Shown here: one piece after another, positions 12,251 through 24,356 of the stretch
Layout of the letters: every line of letters begins with the position of its first letter
Numbering within the stretch: the first letter of the stretch is position 1
Assembly: GCA_003255025.1 (NCBI GenBank)
Contig: QANY01002375.1
Span: 186,001 to 250,000 of the forward strand
DNA: 64,000 nt
Direction of reading: 5' to 3'
From: Datisca glomerata
Taxonomy: Eukaryota; Streptophyta; Magnoliopsida; Cucurbitales; Datiscaceae
Program-made: the position numbers and the translations under genes
The notes under the pieces: generated by a model
What the model saw: the letters and a program-made list of their open reading frames with translations, nothing else
Told to the model about the DNA's origin: nothing
Databases searched by the model: none

Positions 12251-13230
12251 AAAAATTTAAGATTTAAAGGCATGGCCATAAGTTCTCAAGTTAGTCAGCC
12301 AATCTTTGATAATAAGTCTGATCAATCTGACGAAATTGAGGCACCCACTAGATCAAATTTCCAAGGAAGTTTTCATTCTGTTAATCCTCCACTCTTAGTC
12401 CTGAATATAGAAACCCTGAGTCAAAAATATAAACCAGATTGGGAAGGTCTAACCTAACACAATAATGACCCAGTTAATCTAGATAAACGTAATAGGTTAA
12501 GAAAATCATATAATATGGATCAAAGAAAAATCATACTTGTTGAATGGAAGGCATTCATGTAAGAATTTAGAATTGATATATTTTTCCTTGATTATATTGA
12601 AAATATTTATGAGAAAAATATCAAAATAATTTCAAAGTATAAATGGGTTAAGGAAGACTCTAGTGTAGTTTCTACTAGTCATCCTCCTCCCGAAAAAATT
12701 ATGATTAATCATAAAAATTATTTAAATCACTGCTTCTCCTTTCAAAATTGTAAAGGAAGAAGAACCAAGCAAAAAAGTAGTTGAACAACTCAATTATACG
12801 AATCAGAGTCTAATTACAATAGGAAAACAATTAGGCAAGATTGAAAATAAGGTTGATGTTCTTAATGAACCTAAACCTAATGACACCCTGGAAGAAAAAC
12901 CCTTAATAAATCTTTTAGATAAAATCACTTTAAAAATTATTCCAATTAATAAAAAATTTGATAAAATGATTCATGAATTAAAAAATAAATATAGTGAGTC
13001 ATCTTCTTTTGTTAAGGTTGTTAACCAAGACAGTGATCCAGATTTTATGTCTAAAAAATTGGTGAAATATTTCAAGAATTCAAAGTAATTAACCGAGACG
13101 ATAATTCAGATTGAGAAAGCCATAGATCAGAATCAACCTAAGAATCATCTACAATAAGTAAATTTTCAAATATTAACATTACTGAAATAAACATTTAAGA
13201 ATTTAAAAATTAATAAATTAGAAAGAAAAT
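12250..13230 (+). pseudogene. Caulimovirid polyprotein linker (copy C)
   Basis: This is the counterpart of 461-1,440 and very similar to it. The open piece 12,272-12,457 contains SQVSQPIFDNKSDQSDEIEA and ends at a TAA where copy A still reads through. A TAA near 12,560 and a one-base shift near 12,720 follow. No enzymatic motif is seen. Confidence 0.6.
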
Positions 13231-14260
13231 GACATAAGAAACCCATGCCTCCTAACATTCAAATTACTAAAGCTTCTCATGTTAATCAATTTTATGTTTC
13301 TACAGAAAAATTATATGAATGGAATATTGATGGACTTTCTGAACAGGAAGTTCTTAATAAATTACAACACATGACAGTGGTGGCTAACAGCTACATTACC
13401 ACTCGTAATTTACTTCATGGAGAAGTAATAAATCTTTTAGTTCATTGGATTCACATGAATGCTCCATTTCTGGTGGGAAAAACATCTCATAGAAGAATCC
13501 ATACCATTCTTTCAGCAGTAAAGATTGATGCTGAAGGAAACTCAATTATTGGAGAAAATTAGGAAACAATACCTGATGAAATTAATACACTCCTTTATTA
13601 CAATAATTGAACATTTCATTGGTACGCCAAGTAATATTAACCCTTTTGGTATAAGAATATATCTGTATCCAGAGTTATGTCAAGGGATGATAGTAATCAA
13701 CCATTTTGGAAATTTTTTTTTTAATGGATTACCCAATCTATTTGCACATAAAGTAAGGATATCCTTAGTAATGACCTAGGTAATATAGACTATGATAGTC
13801 TAACCTATGGTACAATAATACAAAAAGAAAGTTTAAAAATGTGTGTTGATATGAAAATCAATAAACAAATTAAAAGAGAAAGCAAAACTACTAAATATGA
13901 GTTAGGAAATTTTTGTAAGCAATACGCTTTACCCTCTATTGCCCATTCTTAGAAAATAGGAAAAATTCTCACCTAAGCCCTATAAGGTCTCACAAGCCCT
14001 ATAGGAAAAATTACCTCAAACATAGGAATAAAAGTTTTGAACGAAACTTTTCTAAGAATAAAAATTTTGATAAACGCTTATCTAATAATATAAATTATTC
14101 TAGGAAAAGGTTTACTAAAAAATTTGATAAAAGTAATATTACGTGTTTCAAATATGGCTAGAAAGGTCATCTCTCTAACACATGTCAAGTTAAGAATAAA
14201 ATTAATCAATTAAATTTTTTTGAAGAAGATTGACAGGAATTGTGTAGAATCTTAGAAACA
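13230..14260 (+). pseudogene. Caulimovirid coat-protein region with defective CCHC (copy C)
   Basis: The open piece 13,245-13,562 covers the N-terminal coat block (QFYVSTEKLYEWNIDG, KLQHMTVVANSYITTRNL). A second piece in another frame, 13,525-13,779, holds the PSNI and LPNLFAHKVR blocks. About 40 bases that encode the SDFHWYKN segment in copy B are missing near 13,645. The knuckle at 14,144-14,185 has Tyr in place of the second Cys and an in-frame TAG after Gly. Confidence 0.75.
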
Positions 14261-15126
14261 CTAGATTATTATGAAAACAATAATGGGAGAATATGAAACC
14301 CATTAAACTGACTTTTCAAGTTCTGACAGTGATTTTTCTAACATCACTATGAGGTGTAGGAATAGTTGTAGTTAAAAAATTAATGTCTAAAATAAAAATA
14401 AAAAACAAGAAACACTCTTGTTAGATTTAATTTACAAAATTAAAAATCTAGAATTAAAACAAGAATACCTTGAAAGACTTTAAAAGGTAATTCTGAAAAA
14501 AGAAAATATTAAGTCTATTAATAATAATACTGTAAGTCTTTCATAAACCCTCGAAAAAGTCAACATGGTAAAAGGGAAAGAAAATGAAGTTACTTTATAG
14601 GAATTTCAAAAAGAAATTAAAAATATTAAAATAGAAATAAAAGAATTAAGAAATTCTAACACAAAAATAAATAAACCTTTTAAAAATAGAAAATCTAATT
14701 AATAAACAAGAATTTAGTGAACCAAGTAAATTACTAGTTTCTGATAATGAGATTGAAGAACCTATTATTAACAGTCAAGATGATGAAAATTTCATCCAAA
14801 TACTTAATCACATCAAAATAAAAAAAATCCACATAATTGTAAGAATAATTATTGAAGATTTTGATTTCACAACAGTGGCTCTTTTGGATCCAGGAGCAGA
14901 TTTGAATTGTATGCAAGAAGCACTAGTTTCAACCAAGAACTTCAAGAAGAAAAAAGAATATGTGTCTTCTACCAATGGTACTCGTATGCATATCAATTAT
15001 GAAATACCCACAGCCCATATTTGCCAAGACAACGTATGTTTCAGAACATCATTTGTTTTAGTAAAAAATATGACTGACAAAATTATTTCAGGTTTACCAT
15101 TTATTGCTCTGTTATATCCAACATAG
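14260..15126 (+). pseudogene. Caulimovirid protease and upstream spacer (copy C)
   Basis: The protease frame is open at 14,875-15,126: ALLDPGADLNCMQE, then a block with TRMHINYEIPTAHICQDNVC and FRTSFVLVKN, then ISGLPFIALLYPT. The active-site triplet at 14,887-14,895 is Asp-Pro-Gly, as in copy B. Upstream (14,260-14,840) is a charged spacer with many stops. The FVLVK segment deleted from copy A is retained here. Confidence 0.75.
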
Positions 15127-15149
15127 TATGATGATATAATTACCTATGT

Positions 15150-15660
15150 CATGAATAGACCTATAAAGTTTAAATTTCTTTCTTTTCCTCACAATGAGAA
15201 ATTGAAAACTTTGAAACAAAATTCTGTTTTTAAGTCTATAAACTTAATTTCATATAAGAGAAAACAATTATATTTTCTACAAGACCAAATTGAAGAGCAT
15301 GCTTTTCAAAATCAAGTTAAAATCATTAAACAATGAGTTCATTGTTTAGTAATTAATTGTAAGCCCCTTAAAGATGTTTTGGAATGGATAAAATATTCAA
15401 TATCAAACAGAAAAGATTTAATCAACAGACTTAGAAATGCTGATGTATCCTCTAAGTTTAGCATAAAATCTGAATGTTGACAAATCCAAATAAATAACAC
15501 TAAGAAATACAAGATTATATGCGATCATTATAAATGGAAAATAATGTCATTCGATCTTAGATTTGCTCTGAGTAAACTTCAGAATATAATGATTAAACTC
15601 TTTAATCAACTTACTGATTTCTTGATTGATTGCATTAGTCAATATGTTAAACAATAGAAT
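15150..15660 (+). pseudogene. Caulimovirid RT fragment, truncated after N-terminal half (copy C)
   Basis: The frame is open at 15,151-15,336 from MNRPIKFKFLSFPHNEKL to KIIKQ, then a TGA, then LVINCKPLKDVLEWIKYSIS and the DLINRLRNADVSSKF block. It shares with copies A and E the loss of the catalytic box (DFLIDCIS directly followed by QYVK near 15,630-15,650). It then jumps at about 15,655 to sequence that lies just before ORF2 in copy E, so the rest of RT and all of RNase H are absent. Confidence 0.75.
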
Positions 15661-15714
15661 CTGTTATGATAACAGAAAAATTTTAACTCTGAATCTTTTG
15701 GTACGAGAAATATT

Positions 15715-17060
15715 TAAAATTGAATTTCCAAATAAAATAATAAAGGAATTTTTAATACTAGAAGGTACTTTCTTTGTTATACCTCATGGATTTTAAAAAG
15801 GTCATAGGCATGCAGTAGAGTCTCTAACTAAAAGAATCAGTGTCACTTTCAGACATCATGTAAATATGATGAATGGTACAATAATAGAATAATCTTCAAT
15901 TTAACAATTGGCCCTTAAGGCCCAAATCAATAAGGAGTCTTCAACTCCTGACCAAGCCTGATCAACAATACTTGGGTCCATCATACCCAATCTCTAATCA
16001 TCTTTGGTCAACCACTTTGACACAATTCCTCAACTTTTTAATACCAAATCATTCAATCAACCAATCACCAAAAAATCATCCTAATACTTCAGAAAAATCC
16101 CTGATAAAAATCTCTTTCATATTGAGCCCTTATTTATTCATTTAAAAGATCATGTTGAAATAGAAAAATCTTACTTCCTTCCAAATTTCTATTTTGTCCC
16201 TGGCCTTAAAGACAAAAATCTCAGTTTTTACAAAGATGTTCTCTTAGAAACAAAAAATCTGTTAATATTAGCCCAATAAAGAATTCTGAATAAAAAATTT
16301 CAAAATACTTTTAAATAAAAAACAATACAATTATTTTGATTATATTGATGCTTGGCATATGGTTTTCCTGTATCAAAATAATAATTTTTCCCATTCATGG
16401 CTTTGACAAAAATTTTAAAATTAATTTTTCAAATTGGTTCTTAAGTTGGTGGTTAGTTTATGGCCATATCTTACAATCATTTCCAATTGATTTTCAACAG
16501 ACTTTTAATTTATTTTTGGATGCATACGAATCCTCACCCACTGAGGTTTCTTTTCCCACTTCATTTTACAAGTAAATTCAAAATACCCTGGATTTTAAAA
16601 TGGCAATAATCAATTGAAGATGAAATCCTAACCAAACAATATCTCGTTAAATGGTGGGACAAGTTTGATACCCTAAAAATCATGACCTTCATTAATCATG
16701 ATTTTTCCGACAACCATAAAAAATTTAGGTTAACAAAAATCCTTATACTCAGGCTCTATTAAAAATAAATGAGCCCATTGACCCAGATCCACAAATCTAA
16801 CCATCCAGTCTAAATCTATCCAAACATAAATCCAAACCCCCTTCGAAGGTTAGATCAAAATCCAAATTAAAGCAGGAGTTAGTGCAAAAATTGCTTCTCC
16901 TCATTCAAGACAATATTGATTCTAAAGAAGAGTCAAACCACCCAATTAAACCAAAAATCCAATAAGACCAATCATCTAGAGACACCACCCTTCAACAATT
17001 GGAGGACCCGCTTGATAATGCCAGCCTATGTAATGGTGAATAAAGAAAAATAATTTACCT
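15715..17060 (+). pseudogene. Caulimovirid second ORF (copy C)
   Basis: This is the counterpart of 4,385-5,085 and 8,640-9,985. The open piece 16,336-16,575 overlaps the Trp-rich core in mixed frames (NWFLSWWLVYGHILQSF, then FPIDFQQTFNLFL). Around 16,285 about 80 bases that encode the WEIHPSNF block in copy A are missing. The C-terminal Lys/Ser/Pro-rich tail runs to about 17,050. Function is unknown. Confidence 0.6.
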
Positions 17061-17345
17061 TTGACAAAATGTCAACATCAAAAGAATCAATAAATATAAA
17101 GAAATACCTTGGTGACATTTCAGTAGACAGTCATCGTCAAAGATAAGCAAAAATGGATCAGAAAATTCTAAAGAAATACTATGATACCAGAGCATAATGT
17201 AAAGGCCATGATAGTCTTCAAGGATAAGCAATGACAATGACTTCCCCATCCAAGATAACAAATATCACGTATCAATACCAATATATCCACCAGTAATACA
17301 ACAACTGTCCAAGCACGAAAATCAAGATGTCAACTATCAAGATTC
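17060..17345 (+). other. ORF2-to-promoter spacer (copy C)
   Basis: This is the noncoding spacer after the second ORF. It resembles 10,000-10,330 in position and in its CAATGACTT-type short motifs. No gene is seen. Confidence 0.5.
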
Positions 17346-18281
17346 TTTGTAATTTATCATTTTGTACTAGTTGTATAATAAATAGGCAACTATTTATGCT
17401 TTTTACTATTCTTCGTCAAAAGTAGACAAAAGTAGGCATGTAAAATATTTTTACTTTTGTAGAATAGAATAGTTCAGGTAAGTGATGGGTTCCCCGTGAA
17501 CTCCACTTCCATTGGCTATAAATAGGTAGCCCTATCCCATTTGTGGAGCAGAACTCGTTTTAAAACTCTTACTATTTGAGAGCTTAAACCTGTTTTGTGA
17601 AACAAAACTTTATTCTTCTGCTCCACTTTTATCAATCTTTTCTTCTTCTTTTTTAACATAAATTAGTGAACGGGAACATTAATTTATTGTTGTCAATAAA
17701 CACTGTCTGTGTAAGTATTTAATCTTACACTAAAATACAATTTTTGTAATAACTGGGGATTAATAAAGTTTTTACTGTTTATCTTCTTGCATCTCAATAC
17801 CCCATCTCTAATTACTGTTTAATTTCATGCATTTTGGTATCATAGCCAAACCTAGTGGGGATAATACTATTTATTTACTGTTTCTACTTCACTATCTGCA
17901 TAATTAAACTGTTCATTGCCTATTATGGCTGGTTATTGATATTATTGTTGCTCAATTGCTTACATGAATAATTGATTTTGCATAATCTTACTCTCCGCCC
18001 AAGTGGCTGGTTATTCTTACAATTGATTATTTCTCTATATTATTTGTTTATCTAATCTGTGAATCTATTTTATCAGAGGATAACGTATCAACTTTTATTT
18101 AGTTAGCTTCATGGACTTAGGTAAGACCTCTTAGATACGTAAATTCTGAAGGTTTGGTGGTTGTAGAGGCGAAAGGGATAAGAGTGCAGCCTAATAGGAG
18201 GTTGTAGAAGTCACCACAAGGTTAATAATAAAAATACATTATGAAATTCTCAATAATAAGAATAATTTAGTTATTTGAGTC
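17345..18281 (+). promoter_or_regulatory. Caulimovirid intergenic region 2: promoter, primer site, leader
   Basis: Very similar to 10,340-11,263. It has a TATA box at 17,517-17,524, a primer site at 17,835-17,847 with one mismatch (TGGTATCATAGCC), and a leader ending at the ATG at 18,282. With intergenic region 1 it brackets copy C, whose unit length is about 7.0 kb including its RT deletion. Confidence 0.75.
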
Positions 18282-18624
18282 ATGAGTAGATTATCTAGAA
18301 GTACTTTTTCTAGTAGCATTGTGTTTTACAATGTCTTCAATATCTGACATAATGGATGATGAACATTTTGAATTAGCAAATGATCAAGTAGATCATATAT
18401 ATTTTGAATACCTTCCAAATGATCAAGAAGATCATTCTGAATACTTTACAGATGATCAAATAGATCATGAGGTATGGAATATACCCAAAATCTTCAATAA
18501 AAACATTAACTTTAAATCCACTTCTAGATCATCCATTAATAATGATCAAGATATTTTAATTCAAATAGAGCAAGAATTAAAAAATAAAAAAATTAAAAGT
18601 CCATCGAGCCTCAATCCAAATTGA
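18282..18624 (+). pseudogene. Caulimovirid ORF1 N-terminus with expanded acidic repeat (copy D)
   Basis: It starts like copy C (MSRLSRS-) and passes by a frame change into an open stretch at 18,319-18,624. The acidic motif (N/D)-D-Q-x-D-H occurs three times (near 18,380, 18,420 and 18,453), against once in copy C. The frame then passes through SSINNDQDILIQIEQELKNKK, the coiled-coil-like stretch that ends the MP region in copies A and C, so the movement core is deleted. At about 18,600 the sequence joins the C-terminal tail of ORF2. Confidence 0.65.
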
Positions 18625-19115
18625 AAAATGAATTAATACAAGAAATGCTTCTCCTTTTGGAGAGCAAAGACGAATCAGACTCTAAACCATACATAGATTC
18701 AAGTTACTAATCATCCAGAAAAGTTACTCCTCAACAATTGAAGGACCCATCCAATAATATCAATCTCAGAGATATCAATCAGTAAATGAATAGAAGAATT
18801 TATCCTTAGAAAAATGCCAATATTTGAATAATCAAAATCAGACAATCAAAGATGTATCATAATGATACCTCAATACAATGCAATGATCGTAATGATCTTC
18901 AATGGCTTCTCCACAATCAAGAAGTCCAATGCACATCAATAAGTCACAATGACTTTTTCAAGCAACAATCAACATTTAACACACAACATCCAAGATAGCA
19001 ATTATCAAAGGATGACAGTAATGACACTTTCCATTATACGACAAACAAGTCACAATGACTTTTCAACAACAATTATGATAAACACGAAGATCGAGATAAT
19101 AATTATCGAGGGAAT
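18600..19115 (+). pseudogene. ORF2 C-terminal tail and spacer (copy D)
   Basis: From about 18,600 the sequence matches the tail of ORF2 in copy B near 9,790 (KPQSKLEKKLIQE-like block, then the Ser-rich stretch) and the spacer that follows it, up to about 19,115. Together with the preceding feature it forms a genome copy lacking nearly everything between the MP start and the ORF2 tail. Confidence 0.65.
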
Positions 19116-20035
19116 CTTTGTAATTTATCATTTTCTATAATTATTGTACTAGTTGTCAAAGAATTAGGCAACTATTCATGGTTTTTACTATTGTTAGCCA
19201 AAAGTAGGCTAAAGTAGAAATGTAAAATATTTTTACTTTAGTAGAATATAATAGTTCAATTAAGCGATGAGTTCCCGGTGTACTCCACGTCCCTTTGCTA
19301 TAAATAGGTAGCCCTCTCCCATTTGTTCCTCGAAACTTGTTTTATAACTCTTACTATTTGAGAGTTCAAACATGTTTTGTGAAACAAAGCTTTCTTCTTC
19401 TGCTCCTCTTTTATAAATATTTTCTTCTTTTTCTTCAACATAAATTAGTGAGCGAGAGCACTAATTTATTGTTGCGAATAAACATTGTTTGTGTAAGTAT
19501 TTAATCTTACACCAAAAGATAGTTTTTGTAATAACTGTCTGTTAATACAGTTTTTACTGTTTATCTTCTTGCATCTCAATATCCCCTCTCTAATTACTGT
19601 ATAATTTCACGCATTTTGATATCAAAGCCAAACCTAGTGAAGATAATACTGTTCATTTGTTGTTTCTACTTTAATATATGCATAATTAAACTGTTTACTG
19701 CCTGTTATGGCTGGTTATTGATATTATTGTTACTCAATTGCTCACATGAATAATTGTTTTTGCATAATATTACTCTCTGCCCAAGTGGCTGGTTATTCTT
19801 ACAATTAATTATTTCTCTATATTATTTGTTTATTTAATCTGTGAATATATTTTATTAGAGGCTGACGTATCAGTTTTTATTTGCTTCAGGGACCTAGGTA
19901 AAACCATTTAGATACGTAAATCCCGAGGGTAGGGTAGTTTTAGAGGCGAAAGGGAGAAGAGTGAAGCCTAATTGGAGGTTGTAGAAGTCACCACAACGTT
20001 AGTAGCCTTGTTTATTGCATCTCAACATAAATTAG
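19115..20035 (+). promoter_or_regulatory. Caulimovirid intergenic region 3: promoter and decayed primer site
   Basis: The third + copy of the promoter block. The TATA box is at 19,299-19,306; the primer-site equivalent at 19,617-19,629 has mutated (TGATATCAAAGCC). The leader runs to about 20,000, followed by a short GTTAGTA(G/A)CCTTG repeat seen at about 20,000 and 20,084. Instead of an ORF1 start, an inverted copy of the promoter follows. Confidence 0.7.
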
Positions 20036-20132
20036 TGATAAATGGTTCTAAATCATCTCAATACCCCCTCTTTTGTAACCAAGGTTAGTAACCTTGTTTA
20101 TTGCATCTAAACATAAATTTTTGAACCATTTT

Positions 20133-20690
20133 GGCTTTGATACCAAAAGGCACTGAATTAAACAGTAATTAGAGAGGGGGTATTGAGATGCAAGAAGATA
20201 AACAGTTAAAATTATATTAACAGACAGTTATTACAAAAACTATATTTTTGTGTAAGATTAAATACTTACACAAACATCGTTTATTGACAACAATAAATTA
20301 GTGCTCGCGTTCACTAATTTATGTTGAAGAAGAAAGAAGAAAATATTTACAAAAGTGGAGCAGAAGAGGAATGTTTTATTTCACAAAAGAGGTTTTAACT
20401 CTCAAATAGTAAGAGTTGTAAAATGAGTTTTGCTCCACAAATGGGAGAGGGCTACCTATTTATAGCCAATGGAAGTAGAGTTCACTAAGAGCCCATCACT
20501 TATCTGAACTATTCTATTCTACAAAAGTAAAAACATTTTACATGCCTACTTTTGTCTACTTTTGACTAAGAATAGTAAAAAGCATAAATAGTTACCTAAT
20601 TATTTGAGAACTAGTACAATGATTAAAAAATGATAAATTACAAAGAATCTTGATAATTTTAATCTTGATCTTCGTGCACGTCATGATTTG
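20133..20690 (-). promoter_or_regulatory. Caulimovirid intergenic region 4, inverted
   Basis: Read on the minus strand this is the same promoter block: TATA box at 20,457-20,464 (TATTTATA on +) and primer site at 20,133-20,145 (TGGTATCAAAGCC, one mismatch). It faces intergenic region 3 across about 100 bases. The ORF2 and RT copies at 20,690-23,870 lie upstream of it on the minus strand, in the normal order. Confidence 0.75.
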
Positions 20691-22250
20691 TTGAAAGTGA
20701 TTGAGACTGTTGTTATTTTGATGGAGCCACTATTTTCTTTGATAATTGCTATCTCAGATTCTGTCTTCATTGGTTGTGTCTTTGATTGTTGCATTACTTG
20801 ATATTGTCTATTGTCATTGGCATTTTTCCAAAAAGTTTTCCTTATTCATCATCACTGAGGTTTATATCATCAAAAGGGTCTTATGAATCCTGGAAAGGAA
20901 CATGGACCCATTGGGGAAGAGTACGAACATGAGATTTTCCTTTCAATTATTGAGAGGAAGATTTAGATTATTGGCTCTTCTTATTCTTTACTGGGTGATT
21001 AGACTCTACTAAGGGTTGAGAGTCATAGTCTGTATTGTCTCCAAGAAGAAGGAGCATCATTTGTATGAACTCTGGTTTTTTTTTCTTTCAATTTTTTAGA
21101 CTTGAATTTTTCCTTTTATAGAAGGTTTTGAGGTAGACTTTGATTATTAGTTAATTTGTGGAGCTTGGTTATCTAGTTCCTTAATTTTTAAGGAGGCCAC
21201 TGGAGGTTTGAAAGATTTTAACTGGGGATGAGTCTTTGCTAGCTCTTCATTTATGAAAGCAGATATTTTTAATGCACTGAATTTGTCCCACAATTTTATG
21301 TAGTATTGTCTGGTGAGGACTTCCTCTTCAATGGCGTATTGCCACTTCAAAATCCATGGAATTTTATATTTATTTACAAAATAAATTATTGGGGGAAAAG
21401 AGACCTCAAATGTTGAGGGTTTAAATAATTATAAAAATAAAATTCATGGAATTTTATATTTATTTACAAAATAAATTATTGGGGGAAAATAGATCTCAAA
21501 TGTTGAGGGTTTAAATAATTTTAAAAATAAGTTGAAATTCTGTTGTAATTCGATTGGAAATATTTCAAAGACAGGGCCATAGATTGATAACCATCTTAAA
21601 AACCATTTTGGTAAATCGACTTTGAAATTTTTGTCAAAATTCAAAAACTAAGAATGAAAAAATTCACTATTTTGATGCAAGAAAATTGTTTGCCAAGCGT
21701 CAATATAGTCAAAATAATTGTATTGTTTTTTATTTAAAAGGGGGTTTAATCCTAAAGGATGGATTTTCCATTCCTCTAAAGTGAGGATGTAGAAGGAATG
21801 ATAGAAGATTTTTCCTTCTGCACTATTTAACGGTTTGATATTTATTGATTTTGTTTCTAGGAGAATATCTATGTAGAAACTAAGGGTTTTGTCTTTGTGT
21901 CCGAGGACAAAGGGAGAATCAGGAAGGAAATGAGCTTTCGCTATTTCAATTGAATTTTTAAAATGAGCAAATGAATGTTCAATATAAAAGAGATTTTTAC
22001 TGGGGGGGGGTCTTCTTATGGTAAGGAGACGACTTTCTGTAATTGGTGATTGGTTGGTTGATGATCAATTGTGGGTCAAACGGTTTAGAGGCTGCAAATG
22101 GATTAAATTGGTTGACCAAAACAGATTGGTAATTTGGCCTGGTAGACCCAAGAATTTTTAATTGGGTATTTCTTAGAGTAGAAGGCTCCTATTTGATTTG
22201 GGCCCTAAGGGCCAATTGTTGAGTGGAGGATTCTCCATTAGTCATTTTCT
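20690..22250 (-). pseudogene. Caulimovirid second ORF (minus copy)
   Basis: This is the longest second ORF in the window. It begins near 22,245 (MTNGESSTQQLALRAQIKQE) and runs through FLPDSPFVLGHKDKTLSFY, NYFDYIDAWQTIFLHQNS, NFDKNFKVDLPKWFLRWL (open piece 21,444-21,644) and PWILKWQYAIEEEVLTRQYY (open piece 21,147-21,350) to a degenerate tail. A 91-bp tandem duplication (about 21,354-21,535) repeats the block between the Trp-rich core and PWILKWQ. Conserved Trp-rich and acidic blocks suggest a real viral protein whose role I do not know. Confidence 0.7.
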
Positions 22251-22279
22251 TCGAGGCTTGGGGCCTAGACCACATCTTG

Positions 22280-23870
22280 TTATTGCCCCTGCAAGAATTC
22301 ATGAGTTAAGAAGTCAGGAACTGAATTATCAATACATTTAATAAATTCAATATCGAAATAAAAAATACTAAGTATAGATTGTCATTTAGCAAAAATCTGT
22401 TTGGAAGCTATATTTTTAACATACTTTTTTCCAGAACATGCTTAGCAGATTTACAATCAATTTTTAACAGAAATTTCTGATTTAACAAGTCATCTTGAAC
22501 TTTTTGTATGCATAATACAACATATAATATTTTATTTTTTATTGTACTGTAATTGATTTGGGATTGTGTCCATGTTCCTGATGTAAATCTAACAACTTGT
22601 TTGAAGCATCTGGAGATTTTTTTGTAATAGGATACCTCCATATCCAATTTTAGAGACATATATTTGAACAATTTTGAAAGAATTATTGGTAAGAATCCCA
22701 AGATAAGGAAATGTCTTAACATGTGCCTTAATCCTTTTGATTAAATTAGAATGGGCAGTTGTCCATGGAGAGAGATTCTTTTTAAGCCTGTTAAATAGAG
22801 GCTTACAGTCAATTCTCATTTTATCGTAAAAGTCAAATATGTAATTTAAAGATAAAGATACTAGAAATCTCTACAACTTTGTTTTATCTAGGATTTCATT
22901 GGAGAATTTGTCAGTAAACTGTATTACTCTATTAATTGGCTTGATTATATAATAATGTATTTCAAATCCTAAGAATCTAACCTTATATTGAAATAATCAA
23001 ATTTTACTTGCAGAGATAACTAAACCATTTTATTTTATTATTCTAACAAATGATTTAAGATGTCTCAAATGTTGTTCTATTGTTTTAGAGAAAATGAGTA
23101 GATCATCAATGTAAACAATTGAGAAATCACGAAATTGATTAAAGATTTCATTCATTATGTTTTGAAATTCACTGGGAGCGTTCTTAAGACCAAAGGGCAA
23201 TACATAGCATTCATAATGACCAAATGGAGTTACAAATACATTTTTATATTTATCATTTTCATTTATCTGGATTTGTCAAAATCCAGATTTCATGTCAAAT
23301 TTAGAGAATATCAATGCATCTCCAAGTCTATTTATCAAATTCTTTTTGTTTGGAATTGGATATCTTATCCATTCCAAAACATTATTATGGGGCTTATAAT
23401 TGATTGCTAAACGAGGAACTTCTCGTTCAGTTTCACTAGCCTTCTGGACATAAAAGGCCGAGTAGGACCAAAGATACTTGCTCCTTCTAATAATATTTTT
23501 ACTGAGAAGTTCTGCAATTTTCTTTTTACAGAACTCAAGCATTTCAGAATTCATTTGAATTGGGCTTGCCTTTGTTGAGATATTTTTTTCATCAAATCCC
23601 TTAATATAAGGTAAAATGACAGTATGTTACTTCCTATGCCAGAAAGTATTGGGAATATCAGAACATAATTCTCTACAGATTCTTTATTCAAATATTTTAA
23701 TTTTGTTTTGAAGAGCAAGGCCTTAAAGTTGTTCTTCAATTCTATTGAATCTTAGTTTATCCTGTAGAAAACACAATTATTTTTCCATACAAGAAAGGAG
23801 ATTTATGGAGTTAGAAATAGATTTTTTTTTAAGTTTTTGATTTTTCATTGTGAGGAAAGGGAAGAAAATT
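22280..23870 (-). pseudogene. Caulimovirid RT and RNase H (minus copy, most complete)
   Basis: On the minus strand the order is RT then RNase H. RT holds the NYKPHNNVLEWIRYPIP and DALIFSKFDMKSGF blocks (open piece 23,276-23,554) and the catalytic Tyr-Ile-Asp-Asp followed by LLIFSKT near 23,090-23,130. The thumb/connection is at 22,589-22,819 and RNase H at 22,280-22,722, with the TSGTW block and IDCKSAKHVL. Frameshifts (near 23,550, 23,270 and 22,700) and stops separate the pieces. It is the only copy retaining both the catalytic box and RNase H. Confidence 0.8.
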
Positions 23871-24310
23871 AATTTCTATATGTTTATTCATGACATAGGT
23901 AAACATACTCTGTTGAAAATGGATATAACAGAGCAATAAATGGTAACCTAAAATAATTTTTTCAGTCATATTTTTTTATTAATACAAATGATGTTCTGAA
24001 ACATACGTTGTCTTGGCAAATATGGATTGTGGGTATTTCATAATTGATATGCATACGAGTACCATTGGCAGAAGACAGATTCTTTTATCTTCTTGAAGTA
24101 CTTGGTTGGAACTAGTCCTTCATGCATACAATTCAAATCTGCTCCTGAATCCACAAGAATCATTGTTGTGAAATCAAAATCTTGAATAATTATTTTGGCC
24201 AATATGTGCCATTTCTTTATTTTGATGTGATTAAGTATTTGGATGAAATTTTTATCGTCTTGAATGTTTAGCAATTGATTAATAATTTACTTGGTTCACT
24301 AAATTCTTGT
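23870..24310 (-). pseudogene. Caulimovirid protease (minus copy)
   Basis: The open piece 24,038-24,274 contains DDKNFIQILNHIKIKKW, then IIQDFDFTTMILVDSGADLN. The active-site Asp-Ser-Gly is at 24,143-24,151. A one-base shift near 24,045 precedes the NYEIPT-like block. The sequence ends at about 24,310 in an inverted junction with the + strand protease of copy E. Confidence 0.75.
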
Positions 24311-24356
24311 TTAGCAATTGATTAATATTACTTTTAATTGATTAATTTCCTAATGA

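Noticed and set aside
10330..20690. The four repeated promoter/primer blocks as LTRs of a retrotransposon.
   Set aside because: They lack TG...CA ends and target duplications, and the flanking genes are caulimovirid (movement protein, second ORF). They are pararetroviral intergenic regions.
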